NCBI GenBank assembly: GCA_965656785.1
Contig: CBFHLY010000006.1
Location: 41,570-105,569 of the forward strand
DNA: 64,000 nt
Reading direction: 5' to 3'
Source: JALQTD01 sp965656785
Lineage (GTDB): Bacteria > Bacteroidota > Bacteroidia > Flavobacteriales_D > Sanyastnellaceae
The position numbers and the translations under genes are program-made. Positions within the stretch are counted from its first letter, which is position 1. Every line of letters begins with the position of its first letter. The notes beneath the pieces are model-generated. The model was given only the letters and a program-made list of their open reading frames with translations. It was not told the DNA's origin and made no database searches. Shown piece by piece: positions 34,986-43,305 of the stretch.

Positions 34986-35657
34986 ATGCGCGAAGGAACG
35001 GTCTGGCATGGGGGAACGGGCGCAACGCTGATCCTCCGGCCGGACCGTTCTGCGTTCATGCCGTCCGAGGGGGCGCTGCTGGTGGCCGACGTACACTTGG
35101 GAAAGGCGGGGCATTTTCGGCGCAACGGCATGGCCGTGCCCAAAGGCGTCAATGCAGCGACGCTGGATCGGCTTTCAAAGGCCCTCCGTGCCACGGGCGC
35201 CCGGACCCTCGTGGTGCTGGGGGACTTGTTTCACAGCGAGCACAACGCGGAGTGGGAGGGGTTCGTTCGGTGGCGGCATGCAACGCCGTTGGATCGGGCG
35301 GTGTTGGTGCAAGGAAACCACGATGTGTTGGCTCCGAGCGATTGGAGAGCGGCCGGATTGGACGTTACCGAAAGGTGGGATGCGGGGGGATTGACCTGCA
35401 CCCACGAGCCCGAAGACTGGAAGGAGGGGTTCCACGTGCATGCGTGTGGGCACGTTCACCCTGGCGTGAGGTTGCTAGGAGCAGGCCGGCAGGCGCTGAC
35501 GGCCGCATGTTGGTGGCATTCCGCTCCCCATACGCCCCGCGAGCGGCTCGTGTTTCCTGCCTTCGGCGGATTCACGGGAAATCACCGCATCGAACTGGGC
35601 CCCACGGATGCCGTTTACATCCCCGCAGGCCAACACGTCATCAAAAAAGGGAGGTGA
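34986..35657 (+). CDS. pdeM: PdeM-type metallophosphoesterase (ligase-associated DNA damage response)
   Basis: A 223-residue calcineurin-fold phosphoesterase. The metal-binding motifs are VADVHLGKAGHFR, VLGDLFHSEHNAEW, QGNHDVLA and CTHEP...HACGHVHPG, the pattern of the PdeM family, described as a ligase-associated DNA-damage-response nuclease. Its usual companions (Lhr-like helicase, ATP-dependent ligase, exonuclease) are not in this window, so it is an isolated member here. It starts 12 bases after the barrel gene, so it may share that transcript. Confidence 0.88.
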   Translation: MREGTVWHGGTGATLILRPDRSAFMPSEGALLVADVHLGKAGHFRRNGMAVPKGVNAATLDRLSKALRATGARTLVVLGDLFHSEHNAEWEGFVRWRHATPLDRAVLVQGNHDVLAPSDWRAAGLDVTERWDAGGLTCTHEPEDWKEGFHVHACGHVHPGVRLLGAGRQALTAACWWHSAPHTPRERLVFPAFGGFTGNHRIELGPTDAVYIPAGQHVIKKGR

Positions 35658-35659
35658 GT

Positions 35660-36187
35660 TCAGTCGATGTTGACGACGAAGCTCCCGCTGAATGGAATTT
35701 CGAAGCCGACGGGATTGCCGTTGACGGCTTCCTTGAGCAGCATTTGGAAAGTCACGCTTTCCGTTCCGCCGAGGAAGGCCGGGGTCGGCGTAATGACCGC
35801 GTTGGTGGCCACAAAATCGCGGACCGGAAAGAACTCGTCGCCCTGGTTGATTTCCTGCATGCCGTGCACGATGCTGTCGTCCGGGATGTAGAACACCGGG
35901 CGGTTGATGGAATCGAATTCCAAGGTGACCGTGAAGTCGTGAGCCGGTGCGTGCGATTCCACGAGTTCCGGTGTGCGCATGTCGGCCACGAGGTGGTACC
36001 GGCGCGAGAGCGGTTCGAGGGAATCCCACACCACGGCTTCCGCCATCTTCAGTGGGAACGACTGGCCATTCAGCGTGATCGCTCCGCACTCGCAGTTGTA
36101 CACCGGGTTGATGAACTCGGGGCTTTCGTAACAGCTGCTCAGGCCGACGGCCGCGGCGATGCTCAGGGTGAGGGCGATTCGCTTCAT
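35660..36187 (-). CDS. Hypothetical lipoprotein
   Basis: A 175-residue protein with a lipoprotein signal (ALTLSIAAAVGLSSCYES). The mature part is beta-rich, with a three-residue CEC motif (NCECGAITLNG) shortly after the lipid anchor, and ends SGSFVVNID. I do not recognise the family. A -7-like word TATCTTAG lies about 18 bases before the ATG on the minus strand. It is convergent with pdeM, with only two bases between the stops. Confidence 0.75.
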   Translation of the reverse strand: MKRIALTLSIAAAVGLSSCYESPEFINPVYNCECGAITLNGQSFPLKMAEAVVWDSLEPLSRRYHLVADMRTPELVESHAPAHDFTVTLEFDSINRPVFYIPDDSIVHGMQEINQGDEFFPVRDFVATNAVITPTPAFLGGTESVTFQMLLKEAVNGNPVGFEIPFSGSFVVNID

Positions 36188-36229
36188 TTCGACGAGGTTT
36201 GCCGGCTAAGATAGCATTTCCACCGGGAT

Positions 36230-37498
36230 TTAGCGCGTCAGCGGATAGGCCAAATACGCCTCGCTCCGCCCGACGAATTCCCACAACTCCCGCGTCCACC
36301 CTTCAAAGGCGGCATCCACCTCCGCGGCGTCTGCCCCCAACACGCGCTGGAACTCCGCCGTGCCGGCCAGCTTGTCGAAAAAGTTCGGGCTTTGGACCCA
36401 CCCGGAGACGGGGTGCTCTTCAAACGCATCCAGCACCATCCGCAGATCGAATCCCGAAGGGGCATCCAACCACTCCGCCCCGAGCGTCCTGAGGTCGCGC
36501 CCCGTGCATCGCATTCCTTCGTGTTTCGGATGCGGCGCCGCTCCTGGTATCGGCACGGGCGTGAACGCAAAGCTCGAATCGGGGAACCCCGGCGAACCGA
36601 TCGCCTCGAAGGGAAAGGGCGTCCCGCGCCCCACGCTCATCACCGTCGGCTCGAAGAGGCAGAGGGAGGGATAGAGGGCGATGGCGCTGGCCGTGGGAAG
36701 GTTGGGGCTTGGGGGGACGGGCGGATCCCAGCGGTCGCTGTGTACCCAGCCCCGGCAGGGAATCACCGTCAACGCGCAGTGCAGGGAATCGGGCAGCCAG
36801 TGCTCCCCGTTGATCATTTGGCCCACCTCCCCGAGCGTCAGCCCATGCACCATCGGCACGGGCAGCTGGCCCACGAAGGACGTCAACTCCGGCTGCAACA
36901 TCGGCCCGGCCACGTGGTGCCCATGCGGATTCGGGCGGTCCAAAATGACCACCGCCGCCCCCGCCTCCGCTGCCGCCTCCATGACGAGGGCGAGCGTGCT
37001 CAAATACGTGTAAAACCGGGCCCCCACGTCCTGGATGTCGAACACGATGGTCCGCACGTCCGCGAGGTCTTCCAGGCGCGGTTTCCGCCGGTCCCCGTGC
37101 AACGACACGATGGGCAGGCCCGTGCGCGGGTCGTGGCCGTCTTCGATGTGCGCCCCGTTGGCGGCATCCCCCCGGAACCCGTGCTCCGGCGCAAACACCT
37201 TCCGCACGTTGACCCCCAAGCCCAACAACGTGTCGACCAAATGCGTCGGCCGCTCCCGCACATCCGCCTGCAGCACCGACGTCGCATTCGCCACCACGGC
37301 CACGCCCCCGCGCCCGAGGAGCGGCACCAGCGCCTTCAGCTGCTCGTTCCCCAACACGACCCGCCGCGGTGGCTGCGTCCGTTCGGGCAGGTGCAATTCG
37401 GCGGCCGTTTCCCGCGCAATCCAAGGCGCAGCGGGCTCCTGCTGGGCGAGGCCGCACCCGCACCACCCGACCAAAACAGCGACTTTCCAAAGCTTCAT
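36230..37498 (-). CDS. namZ: DUF1343 exo-beta-N-acetylmuramidase (NamZ family)
   Basis: A 422-residue protein of DUF1343, whose characterised member NamZ removes terminal MurNAc from peptidoglycan fragments. A signal peptide ends near GCGLAQ. Typical marks: VALVANATSV-like VAVVANATSVL, VRKVFAPEHGFRG, IVFDIQDVGARFYTY, LDRPNPHGHHVAGPML, and SVGRGTPFPFEAIGSPGF. It points to wall recycling in the periplasm. The start at 37498 is set by the signal peptide and by TAACTTCG five bases before the ATG. Confidence 0.93.
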   Translation of the reverse strand: MKLWKVAVLVGWCGCGLAQQEPAAPWIARETAAELHLPERTQPPRRVVLGNEQLKALVPLLGRGGVAVVANATSVLQADVRERPTHLVDTLLGLGVNVRKVFAPEHGFRGDAANGAHIEDGHDPRTGLPIVSLHGDRRKPRLEDLADVRTIVFDIQDVGARFYTYLSTLALVMEAAAEAGAAVVILDRPNPHGHHVAGPMLQPELTSFVGQLPVPMVHGLTLGEVGQMINGEHWLPDSLHCALTVIPCRGWVHSDRWDPPVPPSPNLPTASAIALYPSLCLFEPTVMSVGRGTPFPFEAIGSPGFPDSSFAFTPVPIPGAAPHPKHEGMRCTGRDLRTLGAEWLDAPSGFDLRMVLDAFEEHPVSGWVQSPNFFDKLAGTAEFQRVLGADAAEVDAAFEGWTRELWEFVGRSEAYLAYPLTR

Positions 37499-37543
37499 CG
37501 CCCCGAAGTTAGGCCGATTTCTGCGCGTAACTTGCGGCCGATG
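37496..37543. promoter_or_regulatory. Divergent promoters of namZ and the LolE-like permease
   Basis: TAACTTCG on the minus strand (37511-37504) lies five bases before the namZ ATG. TAACTTGC on the plus strand (37528-37535) lies five bases before the permease ATG. Only 42 bases separate the two start codons, so both transcripts should be leaderless or nearly so. Confidence 0.55.
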
Positions 37544-39016
37544 AACTTGCCCCGTCACATCGCTGCGCGCATGGCCCGATCCGAAGGTCAGGCCTCGTGG
37601 TCTCGGCCGGTGGTGCGCATTGCCACGGCGGGGGTCGCGTTGGGCATTGCACTGATTATTTTGGCGACGGCGGTGGTGGAGGGGTTCCAGCACGAGGTGA
37701 GGGAGTTGGTGGTGGGGTTTGGGGCGCACGTGCAGGTGCTCTCGACGGATCCGACGGCCCGGAGCATCCGGCTCGATGAGGCGGTGGCTTCCGATTTGTC
37801 GGCTGCGCCCGGCGTGCGGCGCGTGCAGCCATTTTATACGTTGCCGGGCATCCTCGAAACGAAGGAGGACCACGAAGGCGTGGTGGTGAAGGCCGTGGGG
37901 GAGGGGCTGTCGTTCGATTTGTTGGAACGGTCGATGCTGGCGGGGAGGATTGCGCTGGCGGGGGATTCGGTGGTGGTGAGCGGGCCGCAGGCACGGGAGT
38001 TGCAGTTGGAAGTGGGGGATGCGGTGCGGCTGTATTTGGTGGCGGACGATGCGGTGCCGCGGCCGCGCCGAATGGTGGTGGCGGGCATTTACGAAACGGG
38101 GCTGTACGAATTCGACCGGGAGTTCGTGTTCACGCCGGTTGAGGCGGTGACGCGCTCCGCGGGCTGGGGCTTGGAAGCGCAAGGGGCCGAGGTCGATGGG
38201 GCGTTTGAAGCGTTCGGTTACGGGACGGAATCAGGGCGGTGGTCTTGGTCCAGTTCGGATCCCGCATGGCATGCGGTGGTGAGTCGGTGGCGCGGCTCGG
38301 GCCCGCATCGGGTCCCGGAATTGCCGGAGGCTCCGTTCGAAGCGGTCTTCAGCGAGCGGACAGAGCCGGCTCACAAAACCGCCGACACCGTTCGGTTTAC
38401 CCCCACCGACACCGGCTGGGTCGTGCGATCGGCAGGAGGCGGTGCGCGGTTCCATGCTTCCGGCTACGAGGTATATCTCGACGGGTTCGACGGGCTGTGG
38501 CAAGCCGACGAGGCGCTGTACAGCGCGCTGCCGCTGGGGTGGACCACAAAGACCGTCATCGAGCAGTCGCCGGAGATGTTTTCGTGGCTCGGGATGCTGG
38601 ATTTGAACGTGGAAATCATCATCGGTCTGATGGTGCTGATTTCCATCATCAACATGGCTTCGGCGCTGCTCATCATCATTTTGGAGCGCACGGCGATGGT
38701 GGGTTTGCTCAAGGCGCTGGGTTTGTCGGATGGTGCCGTGGTGCGCATCTTTGTTTGGCATGCGGTGCGCATCCTCGGGTGGGGGTTTTTCTGGGGGAAT
38801 GTGCTCGGCTTGGGTTTGGCTTGGGGACAAACCGCAACCGGCCTCATCCACCTCGACCCCGCCGCGTATTACGTCGACACGGTGCCCATCCGCTTGAACG
38901 CGCTCCGGATCGCGGGCATCGAAGCGGGCGCTTTCGTCGTGTGCACGGTGGCGCTCGTCCTCCCGGCTTGGGCGTCGGCCCGCATCCAGCCCGCTTCAGC
39001 ACTGCGGTTTCGCTGA
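37541..39016 (+). CDS. LolC/LolE-type FtsX-domain permease
   Basis: A 491-residue inner-membrane permease with a cytoplasmic N-terminus (RHIAARMARS), a first helix (VALGIALIILATAVVEGF) and a large periplasmic domain. The C-terminal FtsX domain has three helices: IIIGLMVLISIINMASALLI, a VGLLKALGLSDGAVVRIF coupling segment, and the last helix before ASARIQPASALRFR. This is the layout of LolC/E, which extracts lipoproteins from the inner membrane with the ATPase LolD. No lolD is adjacent. Divergent from namZ. Confidence 0.88.
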   Translation: MNLPRHIAARMARSEGQASWSRPVVRIATAGVALGIALIILATAVVEGFQHEVRELVVGFGAHVQVLSTDPTARSIRLDEAVASDLSAAPGVRRVQPFYTLPGILETKEDHEGVVVKAVGEGLSFDLLERSMLAGRIALAGDSVVVSGPQARELQLEVGDAVRLYLVADDAVPRPRRMVVAGIYETGLYEFDREFVFTPVEAVTRSAGWGLEAQGAEVDGAFEAFGYGTESGRWSWSSSDPAWHAVVSRWRGSGPHRVPELPEAPFEAVFSERTEPAHKTADTVRFTPTDTGWVVRSAGGGARFHASGYEVYLDGFDGLWQADEALYSALPLGWTTKTVIEQSPEMFSWLGMLDLNVEIIIGLMVLISIINMASALLIIILERTAMVGLLKALGLSDGAVVRIFVWHAVRILGWGFFWGNVLGLGLAWGQTATGLIHLDPAAYYVDTVPIRLNALRIAGIEAGAFVVCTVALVLPAWASARIQPASALRFR

Positions 39017-39177
39017 GCAAAGCTTGGGCGAACGGGGCCGCTTTTGGCTGCGCTGGGAAAGGCACGCGGTGCAGTCCGTGCGGGTGAATGTTGTTTCGGT
39101 TTTGATTGAATTTGGCTTGCTCCCTTCTGGGACAAACCCCGGTCGCGCCCTACCTTCGCATCCACATTTTTTGCACC

Positions 39178-40167
39178 ATGGCCCACCCCCACCGCGTCTA
39201 CGACAACATCCTGCAAACCATCGGCGACACCCCGATGATTCGGTTGAACCGCATCGCAGAAGACTTGCCGTGTGAGGTCTGGGCGAAGGTGGAATACTTC
39301 AACCCGGGGCACAGCGTGAAGGACCGGATGGCGCTCCAAATGATCGAGGACGCCGAAGCCCGTGGCGACATCCAACCTGGGGGGACGATCATCGAATGCA
39401 CGAGCGGCAATACGGGGATGGGATTGGCTTTGGCCTGCGCAGTGAAAGGCTACCAGCTGATCTGCACGATGAGCGACAAGCAGTCGAAGGAGAAGATCGA
39501 CATCCTGCGGGCGATGGGCGCGGAAGTGCACGTGTGCCCGACGGAAGTGAGCGCCGACCACCCGGACAGCTATTACAGCGTGGCGAAGCGGCTGAACGAG
39601 TCCATCGAGAATTCCTTTTGGTGCAACCAGTACGACAACCTGTCGAACAGCGAAGGGCACTACCGCACCACGGGCCCCGAAATCTGGGCCCAAACCGAAG
39701 GCCGCATCACCCACTTCGTCGTGGGCGTCGGCACGGGCGGCACCATCAGCGGAACCGGGCGCTACTTGAAGGAGCAGAACCCGGACATCCAACTCTGGGG
39801 CATCGACTCCTACGGGAGCGTGCTGAAGAAGTATCACGAAACCGGCGAGTTCGACGAGTCCGAAATCTATTCCTACATCACCGAAGGCGTGGGCGAGGAC
39901 ATCCTGCCGGCCAACGTCGACTTCGGCCTGATCGACCGGTTCGAGAAGGTGACGGACAAGGACGGCGCGTTGGCGGCCCGCGAGCTGGCCCGCAAGGAAG
40001 GCCTGTTCCTCGGCTACTCCTGCGGTTCCACCTTCCAAGGACTGCGGCAGTTGAAGGACCAGCTCAAGCCGACCGACGTGGTGGTGTGCCTGTTCCACGA
40101 CCACGGTTCGCGCTACGTCGGCAAGGTGTACAACGACGACTGGATGCGGAGCCACGGCTGGCTCTGA
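39178..40167 (+). CDS. PLP-dependent cysteine synthase / cystathionine beta-synthase family protein
   Basis: A 329-residue fold-type II PLP enzyme. The PLP Lys is in NPGHSVKDRMALQMI (about residue 46), the substrate loop is ECTSGNTGMGLA, and the phosphate loop is VGVGTGGTISGTGRYLKE. It has no C-terminal CBS domain. Length and motifs fit both O-acetylserine sulfhydrylase and cystathionine beta-synthase; the SYGSVLKKYHETG segment leans to the latter, but this is not settled. The -7 word TACCTTCG at 39149-39156 excludes the earlier ATG at 39106. Next to cysH, so it fits a sulfur or cysteine role. Confidence 0.9.
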   Translation: MAHPHRVYDNILQTIGDTPMIRLNRIAEDLPCEVWAKVEYFNPGHSVKDRMALQMIEDAEARGDIQPGGTIIECTSGNTGMGLALACAVKGYQLICTMSDKQSKEKIDILRAMGAEVHVCPTEVSADHPDSYYSVAKRLNESIENSFWCNQYDNLSNSEGHYRTTGPEIWAQTEGRITHFVVGVGTGGTISGTGRYLKEQNPDIQLWGIDSYGSVLKKYHETGEFDESEIYSYITEGVGEDILPANVDFGLIDRFEKVTDKDGALAARELARKEGLFLGYSCGSTFQGLRQLKDQLKPTDVVVCLFHDHGSRYVGKVYNDDWMRSHGWL

Positions 40168-40208
40168 GCCGATTCTCTGGGTAGTGTCAAAAGCCCCGCT
40201 TGGGGTTG

Positions 40209-40243
40209 TGTGACTTCAGTCACATTCCGAAATTTGCTGCATG
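40209..40243 (+). promoter_or_regulatory. CRP-like palindrome and -7 element of cysH
   Basis: TGTGA-N6-TCACA (40209-40224) is the exact symmetric pattern bound by CRP/FNR-family regulators. GAAATTTG (40229-40236) follows, then four bases and the cysH ATG. The palindrome covers the place of the -33 element, which suits repression or replacement of that contact by an activator. Confidence 0.6.
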
Positions 40244-40912
40244 ACGGCGTTTTCGGAATTGGTGGCGGCGACGGAGTCGGATTTGGCGACGACCTTGGGC
40301 GGATTTCGCGAGGAGGGTCGGCGCATTTACGCGACCTCGTCGTTCCAAACCCAAAGCGTTCCGTTGCTGCACCTGCTCTCCCAGCACGCCGGCGTGTCGG
40401 TGGTCCTGATCGATACGGGCTACTTGTTCCCCGAGACGTACGATTTCGCTCATGACTTGCAAGGGCGGCTCGGGTTCGACCTCAAGCAGGTCCGCAGCAC
40501 GCGCACGTACGCCGAACAGTGCACGTCGTCCGGGGCGCTCCTGCATACCCGCGACGTGGATGCGTGCTGCCGCTTGAACAAGGTGGAGCCGATGGAGTCG
40601 TTGCTCGGGCCGGGGGATGTGTGGGTCAGCGGAATTCGAGCAGACCAAACCGCCACCCGCGCCAGCAAACCCCGCCTCGAAACCGACGACCGCTGCATCC
40701 TGCGGTACCACCCGATGCTGAAGTGGACCGCCCGCGACATTTACCAGTACCTCCGCGAACACGGCCTTCCGAAACACCCACTCGAATCCGCGGGCTACCT
40801 GAGCATCGGCTGCCTCCCTTGCACCCGCAAGTGGGACGGTTCCGACGCCCGCTCCGCCCGTTGGGAAGGCAGTTCGAAAACCGAGTGCGGCTTGCATTTA
40901 AAATCACAATGA
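40241..40912 (+). CDS. cysH: Phosphoadenylyl/adenylyl sulfate reductase
   Basis: A 223-residue PP-loop enzyme reducing activated sulfate to sulfite. It has the sulfate-nucleotide loop YATSSFQTQSVPLLH, IDTGYLFPETYDFA, the Cys pairs CC (DACCRLNK) and CxxC (GCLPCTRKW) that bind a [4Fe-4S] cluster, and the catalytic Cys in the terminal ECGLHL. The cluster motif marks the APS-using type. No other sulfate-assimilation genes (ATP sulfurylase, sulfite reductase) lie in the window. The stop overlaps the epimerase start (ATGA). Confidence 0.93.
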   Translation: MTAFSELVAATESDLATTLGGFREEGRRIYATSSFQTQSVPLLHLLSQHAGVSVVLIDTGYLFPETYDFAHDLQGRLGFDLKQVRSTRTYAEQCTSSGALLHTRDVDACCRLNKVEPMESLLGPGDVWVSGIRADQTATRASKPRLETDDRCILRYHPMLKWTARDIYQYLREHGLPKHPLESAGYLSIGCLPCTRKWDGSDARSARWEGSSKTECGLHLKSQ

Positions 40913-41802
40913 ACGTTTTCATCACCGGAGGAGCCGGTTACATCGGCACCGCCCTGTGCGATGCCCTCGATGCCCGGCCCGAAATCGACCAAATCACCGT
41001 ATTCGATGCGCTGACTCGCGGCGATCGGCGGTTCTTCCTGCGCTCCGAACCCTATCGAAAAGTCCGATTCGTGCACGGCAACGTGCTCGACGGTCGGCAG
41101 GTGGCGCAGGCGAGTCGGGGCCACGACGTCGCGGTGCATTTGGCCGCCTTCGTTGACGAGCCGTACCACCACAGCCAGCACGTTCAATACGAGCAGGTCA
41201 ACGGGTTCGGCACGTTGTCGGTGGTGCGCGCTTTGGAGGCGTCGCCTGACCTCAAGCGCGCCATCGCATTGAGCTCGACGGCGGTGTATGGGTTCCGTGC
41301 GAACCTGACCGTGGATTCTGAGCCGGCTCCTGAAAACGGCTACGGCGTTTCGAAGCTGCTCGGGGAGCAATACTTCGCCCAGTTGCGCCATGCGGACAAG
41401 GAAGTGCACATCCTTCGCTCGGGTCAGGTGTTTGGCCCCAACCACTCCATGCGTTTCGACACCGTGGTGCACGCCTTTTTCTTCGAAGCGCTCACGAACG
41501 GCCGCATCGCCGTCCACGGTGACGGCAAGCAATCCCGTGCCTTCGCTGCGCTTCCCGACGTCGTGGACGCGTTGGTCGCTCGGGTGATGGGGACGGAGAC
41601 GCCGATGCTTTTGGCCTCCTTTCAAGCGACCATTCAGGAGCTCTTGCACTGGATGACGGGCCAAATCCCATCCATCGAATACCGCTACCTCAGCCCCAAC
41701 ATCACGCTTCCGAGCCAAACCTTCCAACACCTGCCTGGCCTCAACCCGGATGCGTTGCAATCGGCCTGGGACACCTTCGTTCGGTCCTCCGCAATTCGTT
41801 AA
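40909..41802 (+). CDS. NAD-dependent epimerase/dehydratase
   Basis: A 297-residue extended SDR. The NAD motif GGAGYIGTAL is at residues 7-16, then the catalytic Ser/Thr segment ALSSTAVYG and the YxxxK motif in NGYGVSKLLGEQYF. The order fits UDP-sugar epimerases such as GalE and its relatives; the C-terminal substrate-binding part is short. The sugar is unknown. It shares an ATGA overlap with cysH, an odd partner for a sugar epimerase. A purely sulfur-related role (for instance making a sulfosugar) is possible but unsupported. Confidence 0.87.
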   Translation: MNVFITGGAGYIGTALCDALDARPEIDQITVFDALTRGDRRFFLRSEPYRKVRFVHGNVLDGRQVAQASRGHDVAVHLAAFVDEPYHHSQHVQYEQVNGFGTLSVVRALEASPDLKRAIALSSTAVYGFRANLTVDSEPAPENGYGVSKLLGEQYFAQLRHADKEVHILRSGQVFGPNHSMRFDTVVHAFFFEALTNGRIAVHGDGKQSRAFAALPDVVDALVARVMGTETPMLLASFQATIQELLHWMTGQIPSIEYRYLSPNITLPSQTFQHLPGLNPDALQSAWDTFVRSSAIR

Positions 41803-41893
41803 CGCCTTTGGCCTTGAAAAATTCGCGGCGCTCGAGTTGAAATCCCCAAATCCCTTCTAGAATCACCATTCTGTGCCTGCAACCACCTGCCAT
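41741..41893 (-). other. Possible 50-residue small ORF, antisense to the epimerase end
   Basis: A minus-strand ORF begins MAGGCRHRMVILEG and ends RPIATHPG. A -7 word TACTTTTG lies 15 bases before its ATG (41916-41909), which is the best reason to mention it. It overlaps the last 60 bases of the epimerase gene on the opposite strand. No similar family is known to me, so it could be only a chance frame behind a promoter for an untranslated RNA. Confidence 0.25.
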
Positions 41894-41906
41894 CTCAGGA
41901 AGCAAT

Positions 41907-41934
41907 GGCAAAAGTAGCGATTACAATTCCCGCG
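41907..41934. repeat. Copy A of a 25-base shared motif downstream of rocD
   Basis: AAAAGTagcGATTACAATTCccGCG here and AAAAGTggg... at 45829 agree at 21 of 25 bases. Both lie 20-60 bases past the stop of a minus-strand gene. A second shared word, CCCCAAATC, precedes both copies at a shorter (here) or longer (there) distance. Confidence 0.5.
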
Positions 41935-41950
41935 GACAAAAATGTTCCGA

Positions 41951-43228
41951 TCAGCGGGCGAATTCGAGGAAGGTCTTGCGGATGATGGCGATGCAGTCTT
42001 CCATTTGGTCCGCTGTCATGACCAAAGGCGGCGCGAAGCGGATGATGTTGCCGTGCGTTGGTTTGGCCAGCAAACCGTTCGAGGCGAGCGCCACGCAAAG
42101 GTCCCAAGCAGTCGAACTGTCCGGCGTGTCGTTGATGACGACCGCGTTCAACAAGCCGCGTCCGCGCACGAGCGTGACCAAATCGCATTCGCCCTTCAAC
42201 GCCTCCATCGCCTCCCGGAACCGCCGGCCCAGCCCCCGCGCATTGACGGCAAGCCGCTCGTCCTTCACGACCTCCAACGCCGCCACCGCGACTTCCGCCG
42301 CGATCGGGTTGCCGCCGAACGTTGAGCCGTGCTGGCCGGGCTTGATGACGTCCATGACCGCGTTGTCCGCGAGGACCGCGCTCACCGGGTACGCCCCGCC
42401 GCTCAGCGCCTTGCCGAGGATGAGGAGGTCCGCCTTGATGTACGTGGCCGGTTGGCGTTCGCACCCGTTCTCGCAGGTGCAGTTGCCGCAGGTGGCGAGC
42501 AGCGAGCCGGTGCGGGCGATTCCGGTTTGGATTTCATCAGCGATGAGGAGCACGCCGGCCTCCTTGCACAACGCGGCGGCGCGCTGCATGTAATCGTCCG
42601 CGGGCGTGTTCACCCCGGCTTCTCCCTGAATCGGTTCCACGAGGAAGGCCGCCACGTTCGGGTCCTTCAGCGCCTCGGCCAGCGCGTTCACATCGTTGTA
42701 CGGAATGACCTCAAAGCCAGGGGTGTACGGCCCGAATCCGCCCGTGCTGTCGGGGTCGGTGGAGAAGCTGACGATGGTCGTCGTCCGACCGTGGAAGTTC
42801 TCCTGCGCCGTGATGATCTTCGCGGTTCCTGGGGGCAACCCCTTCACGTCATACGCCCACTTCCGCGCCACCTTGATGGCGGTCTCCACCGCCTCCGCGC
42901 CCGAGTTCATCGGCAGCACCTTGTCGTATCCGAAGTACTCCGTCACGTATTGTTCGTAAGGCCCGAGCTTCGAGTTATAAAACGCGCGCGACGTCAGCGT
43001 GAGGCGCTGCGCTTGGTCCACCATCGCACCGACGATGCGCGGGTGGCAGTGCCCTTGGTTCACCGCCGAATAAGCACTCAGGAAATCGAAATAGCGCTTA
43101 CCCTCCACATCCCAAACGTACACGCCTTCCCCCCGGTCGAGCACCACCGGCAACGGGTGGTAGTTGTGGGCTCCGTGTTGGTCTTCCAAGGCCATCAAGG
43201 CGGCCGAATTCAGTTGCTCGTTGCTCAT
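41951..43228 (-). CDS. rocD: Ornithine-oxo-acid aminotransferase
   Basis: A 425-residue class III aminotransferase turning ornithine and 2-oxoglutarate into glutamate semialdehyde and glutamate. It has the typical start LEDQHGAHNYHPLPVVLDRGEGV, NSGAEAVETAIKVARKW, ENFHGRT, LIADEIQTGIARTG and the PLP Lys in LILGKALSGGAYP. A short Cys-rich insert (CGNCTCENGC) sits before that Lys. TATCTTCG on the minus strand lies five bases before the ATG, so the transcript is nearly leaderless. Confidence 0.95.
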   Translation of the reverse strand: MSNEQLNSAALMALEDQHGAHNYHPLPVVLDRGEGVYVWDVEGKRYFDFLSAYSAVNQGHCHPRIVGAMVDQAQRLTLTSRAFYNSKLGPYEQYVTEYFGYDKVLPMNSGAEAVETAIKVARKWAYDVKGLPPGTAKIITAQENFHGRTTTIVSFSTDPDSTGGFGPYTPGFEVIPYNDVNALAEALKDPNVAAFLVEPIQGEAGVNTPADDYMQRAAALCKEAGVLLIADEIQTGIARTGSLLATCGNCTCENGCERQPATYIKADLLILGKALSGGAYPVSAVLADNAVMDVIKPGQHGSTFGGNPIAAEVAVAALEVVKDERLAVNARGLGRRFREAMEALKGECDLVTLVRGRGLLNAVVINDTPDSSTAWDLCVALASNGLLAKPTHGNIIRFAPPLVMTADQMEDCIAIIRKTFLEFAR

Positions 43229-43241
43229 GTTTGCGAAGATA
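43226..43241 (-). promoter_or_regulatory. -7 element of rocD close to the start codon
   Basis: TATCTTCG on the minus strand (43241-43234), five bases, then ATG at 43228. It implies a leader of at most one or two bases. Confidence 0.6.
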
Positions 43242-43305
43242 ACCCCTCCCTGACGAACCGCCTTCCCATTCCAAAATGGAAATTCAGCGATTCAATTCGC
43301 CCATT

